From NCBI GenBank assembly GCA_023664735.1, contig JAMPFB010000015.1, positions 1-38,331 of the forward strand: DNA of 38,331 nucleotides. The letters are read 5' to 3'. A model generated the notes under the pieces. That model was not told the DNA's origin. It saw only the letters and a list, made by a program, of their open reading frames with translations, and made no database searches. Within the stretch, counting starts at the first letter, position 1, and each line of letters starts with the position of its first letter. This DNA is from Robinsoniella sp. (GTDB taxonomy: Bacteria > Bacillota > Clostridia > Lachnospirales > Lachnospiraceae). The position numbers and the translations under genes are program-made. Below, one piece after another: positions 31,436-38,331 of this stretch.

Positions 31436-32419
31436 TTATTTTCCTATTACTACTTTAAACCGATAGCTCAATGCAGATTCATAAGTTTTTCCTTTGGCCT
31501 TTTTCTTTGCAACCACATAGTAATAGTATTGCTTTCCTTTCTTAAATTCTTTGTTCTTATACTTTTTTGTATATATCATGGTAGTATTTGCACCAGTTGA
31601 TTTTATTTTTTTATAGGTTCCTTTCTTCTTGTCACACAAATACACATCATATCCGGTAGCGCCCTTTATTTTTTCCCATCTGACATACAGCTTATTCTGG
31701 AACCATTTTGCCTGACATTTAGGCTGTCTCAATACATATACCTTTGATGACCATTTTCCATAACAGGTCTTTCCGTTTACTTTCTTATAGGCACGTACTT
31801 TTAAGATGTAAGAATTTTCTTTTAAACTATAAAAGGTGTGACGGATGCTGACACTGTTCTCTGCAGATATTTTATTGCTTTTTACTTTCTTTCCTTTTGA
31901 ATTATATAAATATATTTCATAGCCATCAGCGCTGTCCTGAGACATAATGTCTGTATACAGGTTATAAGTCATAGTTTTATTTTTTCCATAGCTATAGTAG
32001 GAGCTCCATTTCAAATCAGCATTTAATACTTCTGCCTTCTTAGGAAGGGTCTCTGCTATATATTCTGCGGAATATAAAGGATTTCCCTCTTTATCATAGG
32101 AAGTAATAACTGTTCGATATTTCCTTCCTCCCTCCAGTCCTGTAATCCTATAGGATGTCTGACTTGTGCTTCCAATATATTTGAGAGAATAGTTTGTGTA
32201 AAAAGTATTTCCCTCCCAATAACTGGATACGGGCATATATACCGAAATGTCAAATGTTGCCTCCGCATCCTGCCTATTCCATGAAATTACCACTGCATTC
32301 TCTTCTATTCCCGGTTGGCTGATAGGAAGCATTGCTTTGCACTCTATTGGCTTAGCAAACAAAAAAAGAAGCATGATTCCAATAATTGATAAAATTACCT
32401 TGTTTTCTTTTGTTATCAT
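31436..32419 (-). CDS. secreted fibronectin type III-like protein
   Basis: About 327 residues. An N-terminal hydrophobic segment (VILSIIGIMLLFLFA) ends in a possible signal peptidase site near CKA. Three FN3-like units follow: AVVISWNRQDAEATFDISVY, VLNADLKWSSYYSYGKNKT to GKWSSKVYVL, and LYVRWEKIKGATGYDVYLC to YYYYVVAKKKAKGKTY. The last is the common extracellular FN3 form of Clostridia. No anchor or enzyme domain is visible. The ATG at 32419 lies 14 bases after AAGGAG; an in-frame GTG at 32434 overlaps that site and cannot use it. This is the first gene of the minus-strand directon and sits behind the promoter at 32485-32513. Confidence 0.75.
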   Translation of the reverse strand: MITKENKVILSIIGIMLLFLFAKPIECKAMLPISQPGIEENAVVISWNRQDAEATFDISVYMPVSSYWEGNTFYTNYSLKYIGSTSQTSYRITGLEGGRKYRTVITSYDKEGNPLYSAEYIAETLPKKAEVLNADLKWSSYYSYGKNKTMTYNLYTDIMSQDSADGYEIYLYNSKGKKVKSNKISAENSVSIRHTFYSLKENSYILKVRAYKKVNGKTCYGKWSSKVYVLRQPKCQAKWFQNKLYVRWEKIKGATGYDVYLCDKKKGTYKKIKSTGANTTMIYTKKYKNKEFKKGKQYYYYVVAKKKAKGKTYESALSYRFKVVIGK

Positions 32420-32460
32420 TTTGTAATTTCTCACTCCTTATAAATAATTGTCGAAACTAC

Positions 32461-32550
32461 TAGTTATAACTATATTTTTATACTATTTTAATACTATTAG
32501 CTATATTTTGCAATAGTAATGGCTATACTTTTTATAATATTATTAGCTAT
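32461..32550. promoter_or_regulatory. divergent control region with repeated AGCTAT sites
   Basis: On the minus strand, TTGCAA (32508-32513), a 17-base spacer and TAAAAT (32485-32490) form the promoter of the fibronectin-kinase-surface protein directon. Similar sites ATTAGCTAT (32496-32504), AATGGCTAT (32518-32526) and ATTAGCTAT (32542-32550) are spaced 22 and 24 bases apart, one inside the promoter spacer. A perfect 12-base palindrome, TAGTTATAACTA, lies at 32461-32472. These are candidate operators for the XRE protein encoded next door. The AT-rich context lowers confidence. Confidence 0.45.
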
Positions 32551-32680
32551 TACTTTCTTTTTATTGCATATAGAATCATATAAAATATAGACAGCAATTG
32601 AATATGTATGTAAGAAAGCAGGTATCAAAAAGTATTGAGTTTATTGGAAAAAAGCACTTGACTATATGGAGAGGATTTAT

Positions 32681-33007
32681 ATGCCCGTAAATTACAAAAT
32701 TATTGGAAACCGTATACAATCCAAACGCAAATCAAAAAATTTGACTCAGGAGCAAATGGCTGAACATCTGGACGTTACCGCCGGCTATATAAGCCAAATC
32801 GAACGTGGAGTGACTAAAATTAATCTTGACATGTTATCATCTATTTCAGAATATTTAGAGTGTGACATTGTAGATTTTATTTTAGGGTGTAATTATCCAT
32901 CCATTAACTTTTATGAAGATGACATATTCCATGATTATCAAAAATTATCTTCTTCTGAACGTCGTATGCTTTCTCTTTTGCTTAAAACATATTTGGAGCA
33001 TAAATAA
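32681..33007 (+). CDS. XRE-family HTH transcriptional regulator
   Basis: A 108-residue protein with an N-terminal Cro/C1-type helix-turn-helix: NRIQSKRKSKNLTQEQMAEH, LDVTAGYISQIERG and LDMLSSISEYLECDI. The C-terminal 40 residues (FYEDDIFHDYQKLSSSERRMLSLLL) are helical and probably dimerise. The ATG at 32681 follows GGAGAGG by six bases; an in-frame ATG at 32666 overlaps that site. The gene is divergent from the 28-kb minus-strand array and is separated from it by 261 bases containing repeated sites, so it is a plausible regulator of that array and of itself. Direct control is inference. Confidence 0.9.
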   Translation: MPVNYKIIGNRIQSKRKSKNLTQEQMAEHLDVTAGYISQIERGVTKINLDMLSSISEYLECDIVDFILGCNYPSINFYEDDIFHDYQKLSSSERRMLSLLLKTYLEHK

Positions 33008-33095
33008 CCCATCAAAAAGAGCACCAATACTTACATTTTTTGCAAGCAATGATGCCCTTTTAAGTCTCTTATTCCTACCTTCTATGCCATTCCCT

Positions 33096-34148
33096 TCAAC
33101 TCTCCCCCACAGTCTTTCCATAAACCCTCCGATAACATTCACACAAAATAAGCATATAAAGCGGTCCTAAAAAAACTCCCAGCAATCCAAACACCTTTAC
33201 CCCCGCATAAACCGAAATTAAAATCCCTATTGGAAGCACGCCCATTTTTTGACCGATTAGCTTTGGCTCTAACAGCTCTCTTGCTAATGCGCTGACTATA
33301 AATGTGATAGATAAAATGATTCCTGATATGATTTTTCCATTTATAAGCTGCCAGACTGCCAATGGCAGCAGGACAATCCCCGTCCCTACAAAAGGCAGTA
33401 CATCCAAAATACCTGTGATTACCCCAATCAATACATAATGCCTGATATTTCCTAAAAATAGTCCGCATATGCAAATAAGTGCAATAATAATAAGAATAAT
33501 AAATTGCGCTTTAAAAAAACTGCTGATAAGCCTTCCGATTTTTACTATAATCTGTTTTACATCTTCATAATAACTAACATTGGATATGTGGTCGTTCATT
33601 GTTTGAAAGTCCTTTGCCAACAGGATTGCCGCTATAACCGTAACTACCAGAAATGTAATTGCTCCTATTCCTATTTTTAAGTACAAAAAAGACTGATTCA
33701 TAAAATTGGGAAGAATCTGTACCTGCATATCTTCAATGAAAATGTCCACCCTTTCCAAAATCAAGGTTTCTATCTGCCCTGCATTCATGCCAAGCCTTTC
33801 CTCCACCATCTGGCTGCAATCCCTGACAAAGCATGTAAATTGCTCTTCATAAATGTTGATATTTTTTATAAAATATTCAATCTGCTGCAGTGCAAAGCAT
33901 AGAAGAATCCATCCGAGGATTCCTACTACTGTACAAATCACAAGCAAAATAATTCCCGCCAAAAACCCCTTTCCCATATGGGTTTTTTCATAGACCTTTT
34001 CCAGAAAAGGATTCAGAGGGGCGACAATCATAAACGCTAATACCAATGGAAGAAACAGGGGAACCAGATATTGAATTGCCAGATATGCGCCTGTTAAAAT
34101 TAAAACAAAAAAAATGTGTTTTTTGTTTTTTTCAAGAAAATCACTCAT
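33096..34148 (-). CDS. AI-2E family transporter (PerM-like permease)
   Basis: A 350-residue polytopic membrane protein of the AI-2E/UPF0118 family. It starts with two hydrophobic segments (FFVLILTGAYLAIQYLVPLF) and has a central soluble stretch (ERLGMNAGQIETLILERVDIF). The C-terminal part holds the conserved family block: VLIGVITGILDVLPFVGTGI, then LEPKLIGQKMGVLPIGILIS and GLLGVFLGPLYMLIL. Members act as exporters or Na+/H+ antiporters; the substrate is not deducible. An AGGTGAT ribosome site precedes the ATG. It converges with the XRE gene, leaving 88 bases, and has its own 96-base upstream gap. Confidence 0.93.
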   Translation of the reverse strand: MSDFLEKNKKHIFFVLILTGAYLAIQYLVPLFLPLVLAFMIVAPLNPFLEKVYEKTHMGKGFLAGIILLVICTVVGILGWILLCFALQQIEYFIKNINIYEEQFTCFVRDCSQMVEERLGMNAGQIETLILERVDIFIEDMQVQILPNFMNQSFLYLKIGIGAITFLVVTVIAAILLAKDFQTMNDHISNVSYYEDVKQIIVKIGRLISSFFKAQFIILIIIALICICGLFLGNIRHYVLIGVITGILDVLPFVGTGIVLLPLAVWQLINGKIISGIILSITFIVSALARELLEPKLIGQKMGVLPIGILISVYAGVKVFGLLGVFLGPLYMLILCECYRRVYGKTVGES

Positions 34149-34244
34149 ACTATCACCTGAAAATAGTATGAGTGTTTATGATAATTCTATGTTTTTGTAG
34201 GGGGGATTTTTTGTTGTTAATTTTTTCTAATTTTTATTTTTTCC

Positions 34245-35039
34245 TTATTCCGTTTTCATATTTCTTTCCACTTCCTCCAGCTTCCTCTTGCGAAGCAGCA
34301 CAAGCAATACGATTATGTACGGAACCATTCCAATTAACTTGATAGGTTCATAATCTGAAATGGCATCCTTTGCCGTTTCAAAGCCATATATGCCACTCAA
34401 AGCCAATGCCGCCATATCCTGATAGCTATGAAGCAGAACCACCGTCCAGATATTTCCCGAACGGTAATAAATAGCCGTAAATACCATTCCGCTCACAGTG
34501 GCGCCTATTACCTGCACAAATACCCCTATCGGATTGCCAAAAGAAAGATTGATTAAGTGAAAAAGACCAAACATGGCTCCGGATAGAATGACAGCCTTCC
34601 AGATTCCCTTTCTGCCCACAGCAAGCCTTTCAAATAAAATTTCTGCAACAATTCCCCGGAAAAATAATTCTTCTGCAGTTCCTACACAAATCATACATAA
34701 GAAAAATGCAAGAATTACATACCATGGCTGCAGCCTTCTTTCTGCCTCTTCTAAAAACAGATTTATAATTAAGGTAACCGTTCCCATAAAAAATGGGAAA
34801 AAACCAATCCTAACTCCCTTTAAAATGCCTGATCCTCTTCTACGAAAAATATGTACTTGTCTGCTGTTAAAAACAAAAAATACACAAAAACATACAAGCA
34901 CTGCCTCTTTTATTAAAGAAATAATATAAAAATTCAAATCTAAATCCGCTATAAAAAGTGATATCCACGAGCCTGTTACTTTTAGGCTCAGGTAAAAAAG
35001 AAGCATATAATGAAAGAGCGACTTCCTGTTATTTTCCAA
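34245..35039 (-). CDS. CPBP family intramembrane metalloprotease
   Basis: A 264-residue membrane protein with about seven hydrophobic segments. The CPBP (Abi/CAAX) motifs are intact: AEELFFRGIVAEIL (EExxxR, the catalytic Glu pair) near residue 123, FGLFHLINLSFGN (HxxxN-type metal ligand) near residue 157, and a third block with His near residue 203 (VVLLHSYQDM). Family members cleave prenylated or bacteriocin-like substrates, or act in immunity and stress; none can be chosen here. It overlaps the upstream pseudouridine synthase by 11 bases, so the two are cotranscribed. Confidence 0.92.
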   Translation of the reverse strand: MENNRKSLFHYMLLFYLSLKVTGSWISLFIADLDLNFYIISLIKEAVLVCFCVFFVFNSRQVHIFRRRGSGILKGVRIGFFPFFMGTVTLIINLFLEEAERRLQPWYVILAFFLCMICVGTAEELFFRGIVAEILFERLAVGRKGIWKAVILSGAMFGLFHLINLSFGNPIGVFVQVIGATVSGMVFTAIYYRSGNIWTVVLLHSYQDMAALALSGIYGFETAKDAISDYEPIKLIGMVPYIIVLLVLLRKRKLEEVERNMKTE

Positions 35040-35799
35040 TTTTCATAATCTCCTTTTCTGGTTCAATTTGAAAGAATAAAGGCTTCCCGGTTTTCGGGTG
35101 AAAAAATTCTAGCTGGCAGGCACAAAGCGCTGCCTGCTTTATTTGAAGCCTGCTAGATTTTTCTAAAGAAGCTTCATCCCCATACTTGAAATCCCCAAGC
35201 AAAGGCATACCCGCATGTGCCATCTGTACCCTGATTTGATGATGCCTGCCGGTTATCAACTCAATTTCCGCCACAGCAATTCCATCCTGCTCTCTGACTG
35301 CTGCCAGTTCATAAAAAAGAACCGCCTTTTTTGCACCCTTTGTCTCCTTTGCTACTATTCTTGACGTATTTGTCCTTCCATCCTTTAACAAATAGTCTTC
35401 CAATAACTGCTTGGAACCCTGTTCCTTTTTCATATCCTTGGCATCACTGGAAGTTGGTTTTCCACTTACTTTATTGTCAATACTGACTGCTGCAAGGTAT
35501 CGCTTTTTCATGCGATTATCCTGTATCTGCCTGCTTAGCTCCTTTGCTGCAAAAGGGGTCTTTGCAAATACCAAAAGCCCCTCAACTGGCTGATCCAGCC
35601 GGTGCACCATAGCAAGATAAGGCGGGTTCCCAGCCTGTCCTTTTTCTTTGGGTGACTTAGAGATTTGTTTTTCATAAAGATATTGTTTTAAATATGACAG
35701 CAAATCTGTCTCTGTTATCCTTGCGGTTTCTACCGCCATTCCTGAAGGCTTGTATACTACCAATATATGATAATCCTCAAAAATAATCCTTGGTGTCAT
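35029..35799 (-). CDS. RluA-family pseudouridine synthase
   Basis: A 256-residue enzyme that isomerises uridine to pseudouridine in rRNA or tRNA. The catalytic motif is MVHRLDQPVEGLLVFAKT near residue 64 (HRLD, with the nucleophilic Asp). The usual RDTSG following it is replaced by QPVEG, as in a subgroup of Clostridial paralogues. The family block VLFYELAAVRE and the ITGRHHQIRVQMAHAGMPLLGD segment near residue 183 are present. No S4 domain is seen at the N terminus. AAAAGGAG precedes the ATG. RNA target unknown. Confidence 0.93.
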   Translation of the reverse strand: MTPRIIFEDYHILVVYKPSGMAVETARITETDLLSYLKQYLYEKQISKSPKEKGQAGNPPYLAMVHRLDQPVEGLLVFAKTPFAAKELSRQIQDNRMKKRYLAAVSIDNKVSGKPTSSDAKDMKKEQGSKQLLEDYLLKDGRTNTSRIVAKETKGAKKAVLFYELAAVREQDGIAVAEIELITGRHHQIRVQMAHAGMPLLGDFKYGDEASLEKSSRLQIKQAALCACQLEFFHPKTGKPLFFQIEPEKEIMKIGK

Positions 35800-35896
35800 T
35801 TTATTCTCCTTTTACTGGCGTTTTTGTATGAAAGTAACTTGGCTTCCGTGTTTTTAATGGCACTTTTTCATATATAGGACTTACCAATACACCACG

Positions 35897-36122
35897 GAAA
35901 TCAATTTTCAGTCAGACGCTCTCTTCCCGCAGGCGCCAGAACGGGGCTTGACAGAAATGTTTCTTAAGGAGCCCTTATAAAAACGCCAGCGCTTAGCGAG
36001 GTATTTTCGAGCTTAGCACTGCTGCGTTTTTATAGAGCGAAAGCGTGGCGACGAAGAAACATTTCTGTCAAGACCTGTTTTGGCGCCTGCGGGAAGAGAG
36101 CGTCTGACTGAAAATTGATTTC
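35897..36122. repeat. 226-bp long palindrome enclosing a dispersed repeat core (copy 2)
   Basis: The left arm 35897-35965 and right arm 36054-36122 are inverted copies of 69 bases with three mismatches. They flank the 84-base core (35969-36052) that matches 1499-1582. Inside the core, TATAAAAACGC (35976-35986) pairs with GCGTTTTTATA (36024-36034). The whole could fold as one long hairpin with a structured tip. No ORF supports a protein. It looks like a MITE-like non-autonomous element or a very large terminator-like unit. Confidence 0.85.
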
Positions 36123-36211
36123 TATGCCCGGCAACCTCCCACGTCCGTTTATCCAACTTTACAATGAACGGCTGAACTATTACGATTTCCATATAAAAAA
36201 GTGGTATATTC

Positions 36212-36240
36212 TTGAACTTATACAAAATATGTGCTAATAT
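36212..36240 (+). promoter_or_regulatory. promoter of the antisense antitoxin RNA
   Basis: TTGAAC (36212-36217), a 17-base spacer and TAATAT (36235-36240), giving a start near 36247 and a transcript that runs into the shared terminator at 36300-36338. Confidence 0.65.
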
Positions 36241-36246
36241 TTGAAT

Positions 36247-36338
36247 ACAAGGGAAACAACCGCCCACAAGTGGTTTGACCTGAGAAAGAAGTAGAAAACA
36301 CCACCCTAACCTGTCAAAGTTTTGAGGGTGGTTTTTCT
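36247..36338 (+). ncRNA. candidate type I antitoxin RNA
   Basis: A transcript of about 90 bases on the strand opposite to the small toxin gene. It starts at a good promoter and ends at a bidirectional terminator. Both it and the toxin mRNA run through that terminator, so their 3' ends are complementary over about 60-90 bases. This is the layout of 3'-overlapping type I pairs such as txpA/RatA. No ORF is present. Exact ends are inferred. Confidence 0.6.
36300..36338. terminator. bidirectional terminator shared by toxin mRNA and antitoxin RNA
   Basis: ACCACCCT (36300-36307) pairs with AGGGTGGT (36325-36332). The plus strand continues TTTTCT; the minus strand continues GTTTTCT. It therefore stops both converging transcripts. 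Confidence 0.8.
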
Positions 36339-36346
36339 ATGTAATG

Positions 36347-36436
36347 CTAATGACTAATCAAATAAATAAATGTCAGTAGTGCAATTAAAAATAATCCAAA
36401 CTGCATCAAGTCATTGAAACTGAATCCATTTTTCAT
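36347..36436 (-). CDS. holin-like type I toxin peptide
   Basis: A 29-residue peptide: a short polar start (KNGFSFNDLMQ), one hydrophobic helix (FGLFLIALLTFIYLI) and a short SH end. It matches the pattern of the putative holin-like toxin family (Hol_Tox), small membrane peptides of type I toxin-antitoxin pairs in Firmicutes. The ATG at 36436 follows a G-rich site (GGGGGTGG). A consensus promoter, TTGACA-17-TTATCT, lies 71-99 bases upstream, leaving a leader of about 65 bases. The gene is too short for ordinary ORF calling. Family membership is by pattern only, but the promoter, leader, shared terminator and antisense RNA together support a real system. Confidence 0.7.
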   Translation of the reverse strand: MKNGFSFNDLMQFGLFLIALLTFIYLISH

Positions 36437-36506
36437 ATGCACCACCCCCATTCTATATAGAATGAGGTCAATACCACCCTGTAACACGATTGTTTCTTAA
36501 TAGTAA

Positions 36507-36535
36507 AGATAACATGGCTCATTAGAGAGTGTCAA
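36507..36535 (-). promoter_or_regulatory. promoter of the holin-like toxin gene
   Basis: On the minus strand: TTGACA (36530-36535), a 17-base spacer, TTATCT (36507-36512). The -35 is perfect. Transcription should begin near 36500. Confidence 0.75.
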
Positions 36536-36596
36536 CAAAAAATAGCATTTAATATTATCGGTTTACCGCACACTTTCTTCAAGCTTATAATAATTT

Positions 36597-36642
36597 GGTA
36601 ACAATTTAGTCCACAGGCGCAAAGTGGGCTGAACTGTTACAG
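36597..36642. repeat. solo hairpin fragment of the dispersed repeat
   Basis: GGTAACAATTTAGTCCAC pairs (with G-U pairs) with GTGGGCTGAACTGTTAC across AGGCGCAAA. The left half matches 38240-38268 (GGTAACAGTCCAGTCCACAG) and the complement of 1620-1640. It is an end of the repeat family without the core. Confidence 0.6.
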
Positions 36643-36702
36643 AATTTGATTTTCGATGAACACATAGCGCTCAAATCAAACCTATAATCCAAAATAATAC
36701 TG

Positions 36703-37707
36703 CTAGAAGCAGATATGGGAATCAATATACCCATTCAACCCTTCTACAGAATCTATGCCAAACCTTCCGGATATCTCTTCAAAATAAGACTTCATATCCT
36801 CTTCCGGTATAAGGACTCTGGAGGGTTCTGTACTATCATATCCTTTGCGGGCATCCTGCCATGGCTTTTCGTTATGGGTTATGGATTCAAGTACTTTTCC
36901 ACTATACCTTCCAAATGTTTGTATCACTAAATCAATTACCTGCTTTTCATTTTCGGTCAGCTTTTTGGATCTTCCGTTAAATAGGGCAAACCGATTGTCA
37001 TCTATAGGATTGTATTTAAAATCTTTAAATAGAAAGTATACCTTTTCATACACAGGGCCATGCTGCCATGCGTAGCATTTTTCTGGAAATAGGGGCATAT
37101 CAAACAGAACCATATGGATTCCCTGAACGTAATAAAGCATTTTCTGCAAAACAAGAGGGGTTACTTCCTGCATCTGTTCAAATATATACGCTATGCTCAC
37201 AAGCATCTTATCCGATATTTCAAAAAGCTCCTTTAATTCCCTAATCGCTTTCATTGCTTTATTATATGCTGTTTTTCCTACCCGTTCCCGGTTTTGCTTT
37301 AAGAGCTTTTCCATATATTTTGGGGAGGCTAAGGCGTTTTTCATAATATCGGAATAATTTTTAGAAGGCATTTGTCCGTCTAAATATCGGGATATGGTTA
37401 CCTCTCCAAAACCCAATGCCAGTGACAGGGGAGCTTTGCCTATATGGTAAATGTCCATGAGCTTTTTCATGTCTTCTATGGAAATAATCTGCTCTGCCTT
37501 GCGGTATTGCCTGTCCAGTTCTGCAATATTAAGGTCTGTCAAGCCGGATATGTCCATTTCCTCTCCGCATTCCTTACATATAGCTGTAGTAAATGTAAAT
37601 TCATATTTCCGGTCCCGGATAGTTTCCTGCTTCACCTGCTTTATGATTTCGTATTCTGTATTCCTTCTACATTCTGTACAAAAATCCTGTTTGACTTTTT
37701 CTGACAT
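36703..37707 (-). CDS. panA: Panacea-domain antitoxin with YgiT zinc finger (PanA)
   Basis: 334 residues. The N-terminal YgiT-type zinc finger has Cys 10, 13, 44 and 47 (FCTEC and ICKECGEE). A helix-turn-helix region follows (SLALGFGEVTISRYLDGQMP, about 98-117), like MqsA-type antitoxins. The C-terminal Panacea (DUF4065) domain spans about 170-300, with VTPLVLQKMLYYVQGIHM, FPEKCYAWQHGPVYEKVY and NEKQVIDLVIQTFGRYSG. Panacea proteins are antitoxins that pair with many unrelated toxins. The gene lies 32 bases downstream of a toxin-like gene, which makes this a PanAT pair. The zinc finger and HTH suggest it also represses the operon. Function is established for the family and inferred for this copy. 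Confidence 0.9.
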   Translation of the reverse strand: MSEKVKQDFCTECRRNTEYEIIKQVKQETIRDRKYEFTFTTAICKECGEEMDISGLTDLNIAELDRQYRKAEQIISIEDMKKLMDIYHIGKAPLSLALGFGEVTISRYLDGQMPSKNYSDIMKNALASPKYMEKLLKQNRERVGKTAYNKAMKAIRELKELFEISDKMLVSIAYIFEQMQEVTPLVLQKMLYYVQGIHMVLFDMPLFPEKCYAWQHGPVYEKVYFLFKDFKYNPIDDNRFALFNGRSKKLTENEKQVIDLVIQTFGRYSGKVLESITHNEKPWQDARKGYDSTEPSRVLIPEEDMKSYFEEISGRFGIDSVEGLNGYIDSHICF

Positions 37708-37739
37708 TGTAATTCCTCCTATTTTTGTTGTTTTTTGGA

Positions 37740-38126
37740 TTACTTGAAAGCATATGTTAAGGGATATGCCTGTTTATGAAATGAAATTACTATCACCAGT
37801 TGATTTTCCAGTTTGTTGAACTTGATATACAAGGATACGGTTTCTTCTTCTGTTCCAAATCTTTGAAGCAGCTTCACATCCTTTCCAAATACATATAGCC
37901 ATTCATGGCGAAAGCCCTCATGCTCGTTTTGTAAAACCTGACAAAAATCGTATGCCGTCAGTTGTAATAAGATTTCTTTACTTTTCCTTTCATCAATCAC
38001 ATAGTCTTTATATAAGACCAGATTTGCCCGGCGCTTTTGATTCCTTTCTATTTTAAAATTGCCGGCTCTTATGGCCGCTTTTACTTCTGTAAGGTATTTT
38101 TCTATTTCTTCAAAGCTTTTCTCCAC
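37740..38126 (-). CDS. MqsR-like toxin of a PanAT system
   Basis: About 128 residues. It shows the order of conserved features in MqsR-type ribonucleases: IEKYLTEVKAAIRAGNF at the N terminus, LLQLTAYDFCQVLQ in the middle, and SLYIKF then QLVIVISFHKQ at the C terminus, compared with YLKI and VLIVSFK in E. coli MqsR. It is longer than MqsR (98 residues). The start is probably the GTG at 38126, with AGGAGG six bases upstream; the in-frame ATG at 38144 overlaps that site. It is first in a two-gene operon with the Panacea antitoxin, the order seen for MqsR-MqsA. The toxin family is inferred from pattern, so activity is less certain than for the partner. Confidence 0.68.
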   Translation of the reverse strand: MEKSFEEIEKYLTEVKAAIRAGNFKIERNQKRRANLVLYKDYVIDERKSKEILLQLTAYDFCQVLQNEHEGFRHEWLYVFGKDVKLLQRFGTEEETVSLYIKFNKLENQLVIVISFHKQAYPLTYAFK

Positions 38127-38171
38127 TTCATTCCTCCTATGCATATGGAATGATTGGATTTTTCCTTTTTT

Positions 38172-38209
38172 CTATCATTATTATATGCTAAATGATAGGA
38201 TTTCGTCAA
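38172..38209 (-). promoter_or_regulatory. promoter and operator of the PanAT operon
   Basis: On the minus strand: TTGACG (38204-38209), an 18-base spacer, TATAAT (38180-38185). A perfect 8-base inverted repeat, CTATCATT/AATGATAG (38172-38179 and 38191-38198), spans the -10 box and is a likely autorepression site for the antitoxin. Confidence 0.75.
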
Positions 38210-38239
38210 TATACAATCACTTCGTATGCTGATTTTCGG

Positions 38240-38331
38240 TAACAGTCCAGTCCACAGGCGCAGAGCGGGTTTCCTCCAGAGCATGTTTTCTGCGTCGCCA
38301 CGCTTTCGCTCTATAAAAACGCAACAGTGCT
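38240..38331 (-). repeat. dispersed repeat, copy 3, truncated by the window end
   Basis: The complement of 38295-38331 matches the right part of the core (AGCACTGTTGCGTTTTTATA, then GAGCGAAAGCGTGGCGA). The flank 38240-38294 matches the complement of 1583-1648. It lies in inverted orientation to copy 1, 67 bases upstream of the PanAT -35 box. Confidence 0.8.

Noticed and set aside
33139-33474. Alternative minus-strand frame inside the AI-2E permease gene
   Set aside because: It is out of frame with the conserved family blocks and has no ribosome site.
1-38331. A DGR reverse transcriptase, accessory protein or template repeat within the window
   Set aside because: No protein with reverse transcriptase motifs (YxDD and neighbours) is encoded, and I found no near-copy of the variable segments in the non-coding stretches.

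Overview
The window is low-G+C bacterial DNA that fits a gut-type member of the Lachnospiraceae/Clostridia. The evidence is a T-box leader ahead of a type-3 prolyl-tRNA synthetase, a Gram-positive Tad (Flp) pilus locus, DUF6273 and BspA-like surface proteins, PASTA and HRDISPDN-type Ser/Thr kinases, and A/G-rich ribosome binding sites. The assignment is inferred from gene content only.

Layout. 1-3.6 kb: a GNAT acetyltransferase and a Cof-type HAD phosphatase (+ strand), a dispersed repeat, then proS (- strand) with its T-box leader. Back to back with the proS promoter is a short + strand transcription unit (about 3607-3705) with an extended -10 promoter and a strong terminator but no ORF, a candidate small RNA. 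3.77-18.6 kb: a - strand Tad pilus cluster. In transcription order it holds a receptor-like Ser/Thr kinase with an extracytoplasmic solute-binding-like domain, TadZ, TadA, TadB, TadC, Flp pilin, a TadE-like protein, a large DUF5702 protein, a second TadE-like protein, a prepilin peptidase, a WG-repeat protein, a DUF6382/FHA protein and a PP2C phosphatase. 18.65-32.4 kb: upstream on the same strand are four large secreted proteins that share one C-terminal leucine-rich module (two DUF6273 proteins, a DUF285/BspA protein and a thioredoxin-like protein), a second PP2C, a PASTA kinase and a fibronectin-like secreted protein. A DinJ/YafQ toxin-antitoxin pair sits inside this array on the opposite strand. 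32.4-35.8 kb: a divergent XRE regulator with a plausible operator array, an AI-2E-type permease, a CPBP protease and an RluA-type pseudouridine synthase. 35.8-38.3 kb: a 226-bp long palindrome, a type I toxin with antisense RNA (absent from simple ORF lists), another repeat fragment, a PanAT toxin-antitoxin pair with an MqsR-like toxin, and a further repeat copy cut by the window edge.

How the genes may work together. Two kinases, two phosphatases and an FHA reader flank a complete minimal Tad machine, so pilus assembly or secretion is probably gated by Ser/Thr phosphorylation, with one kinase sensing a ligand outside the cell. The most striking signal is inside the DUF6273 proteins. The segment after the WWLRSPG motif differs between the two tandem copies almost only at codon positions 1 and 2 of NNT/NNC codons, while the intervening codons are identical. 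This is the pattern left by adenine-directed mutagenesis in a diversity-generating retroelement (DGR). No reverse transcriptase or template repeat lies in the window, so any such element would act in trans or be lost. A Tad pilus plus phospho-signalling plus hypervariable lectin-like surface proteins is the best candidate here for an undescribed system.
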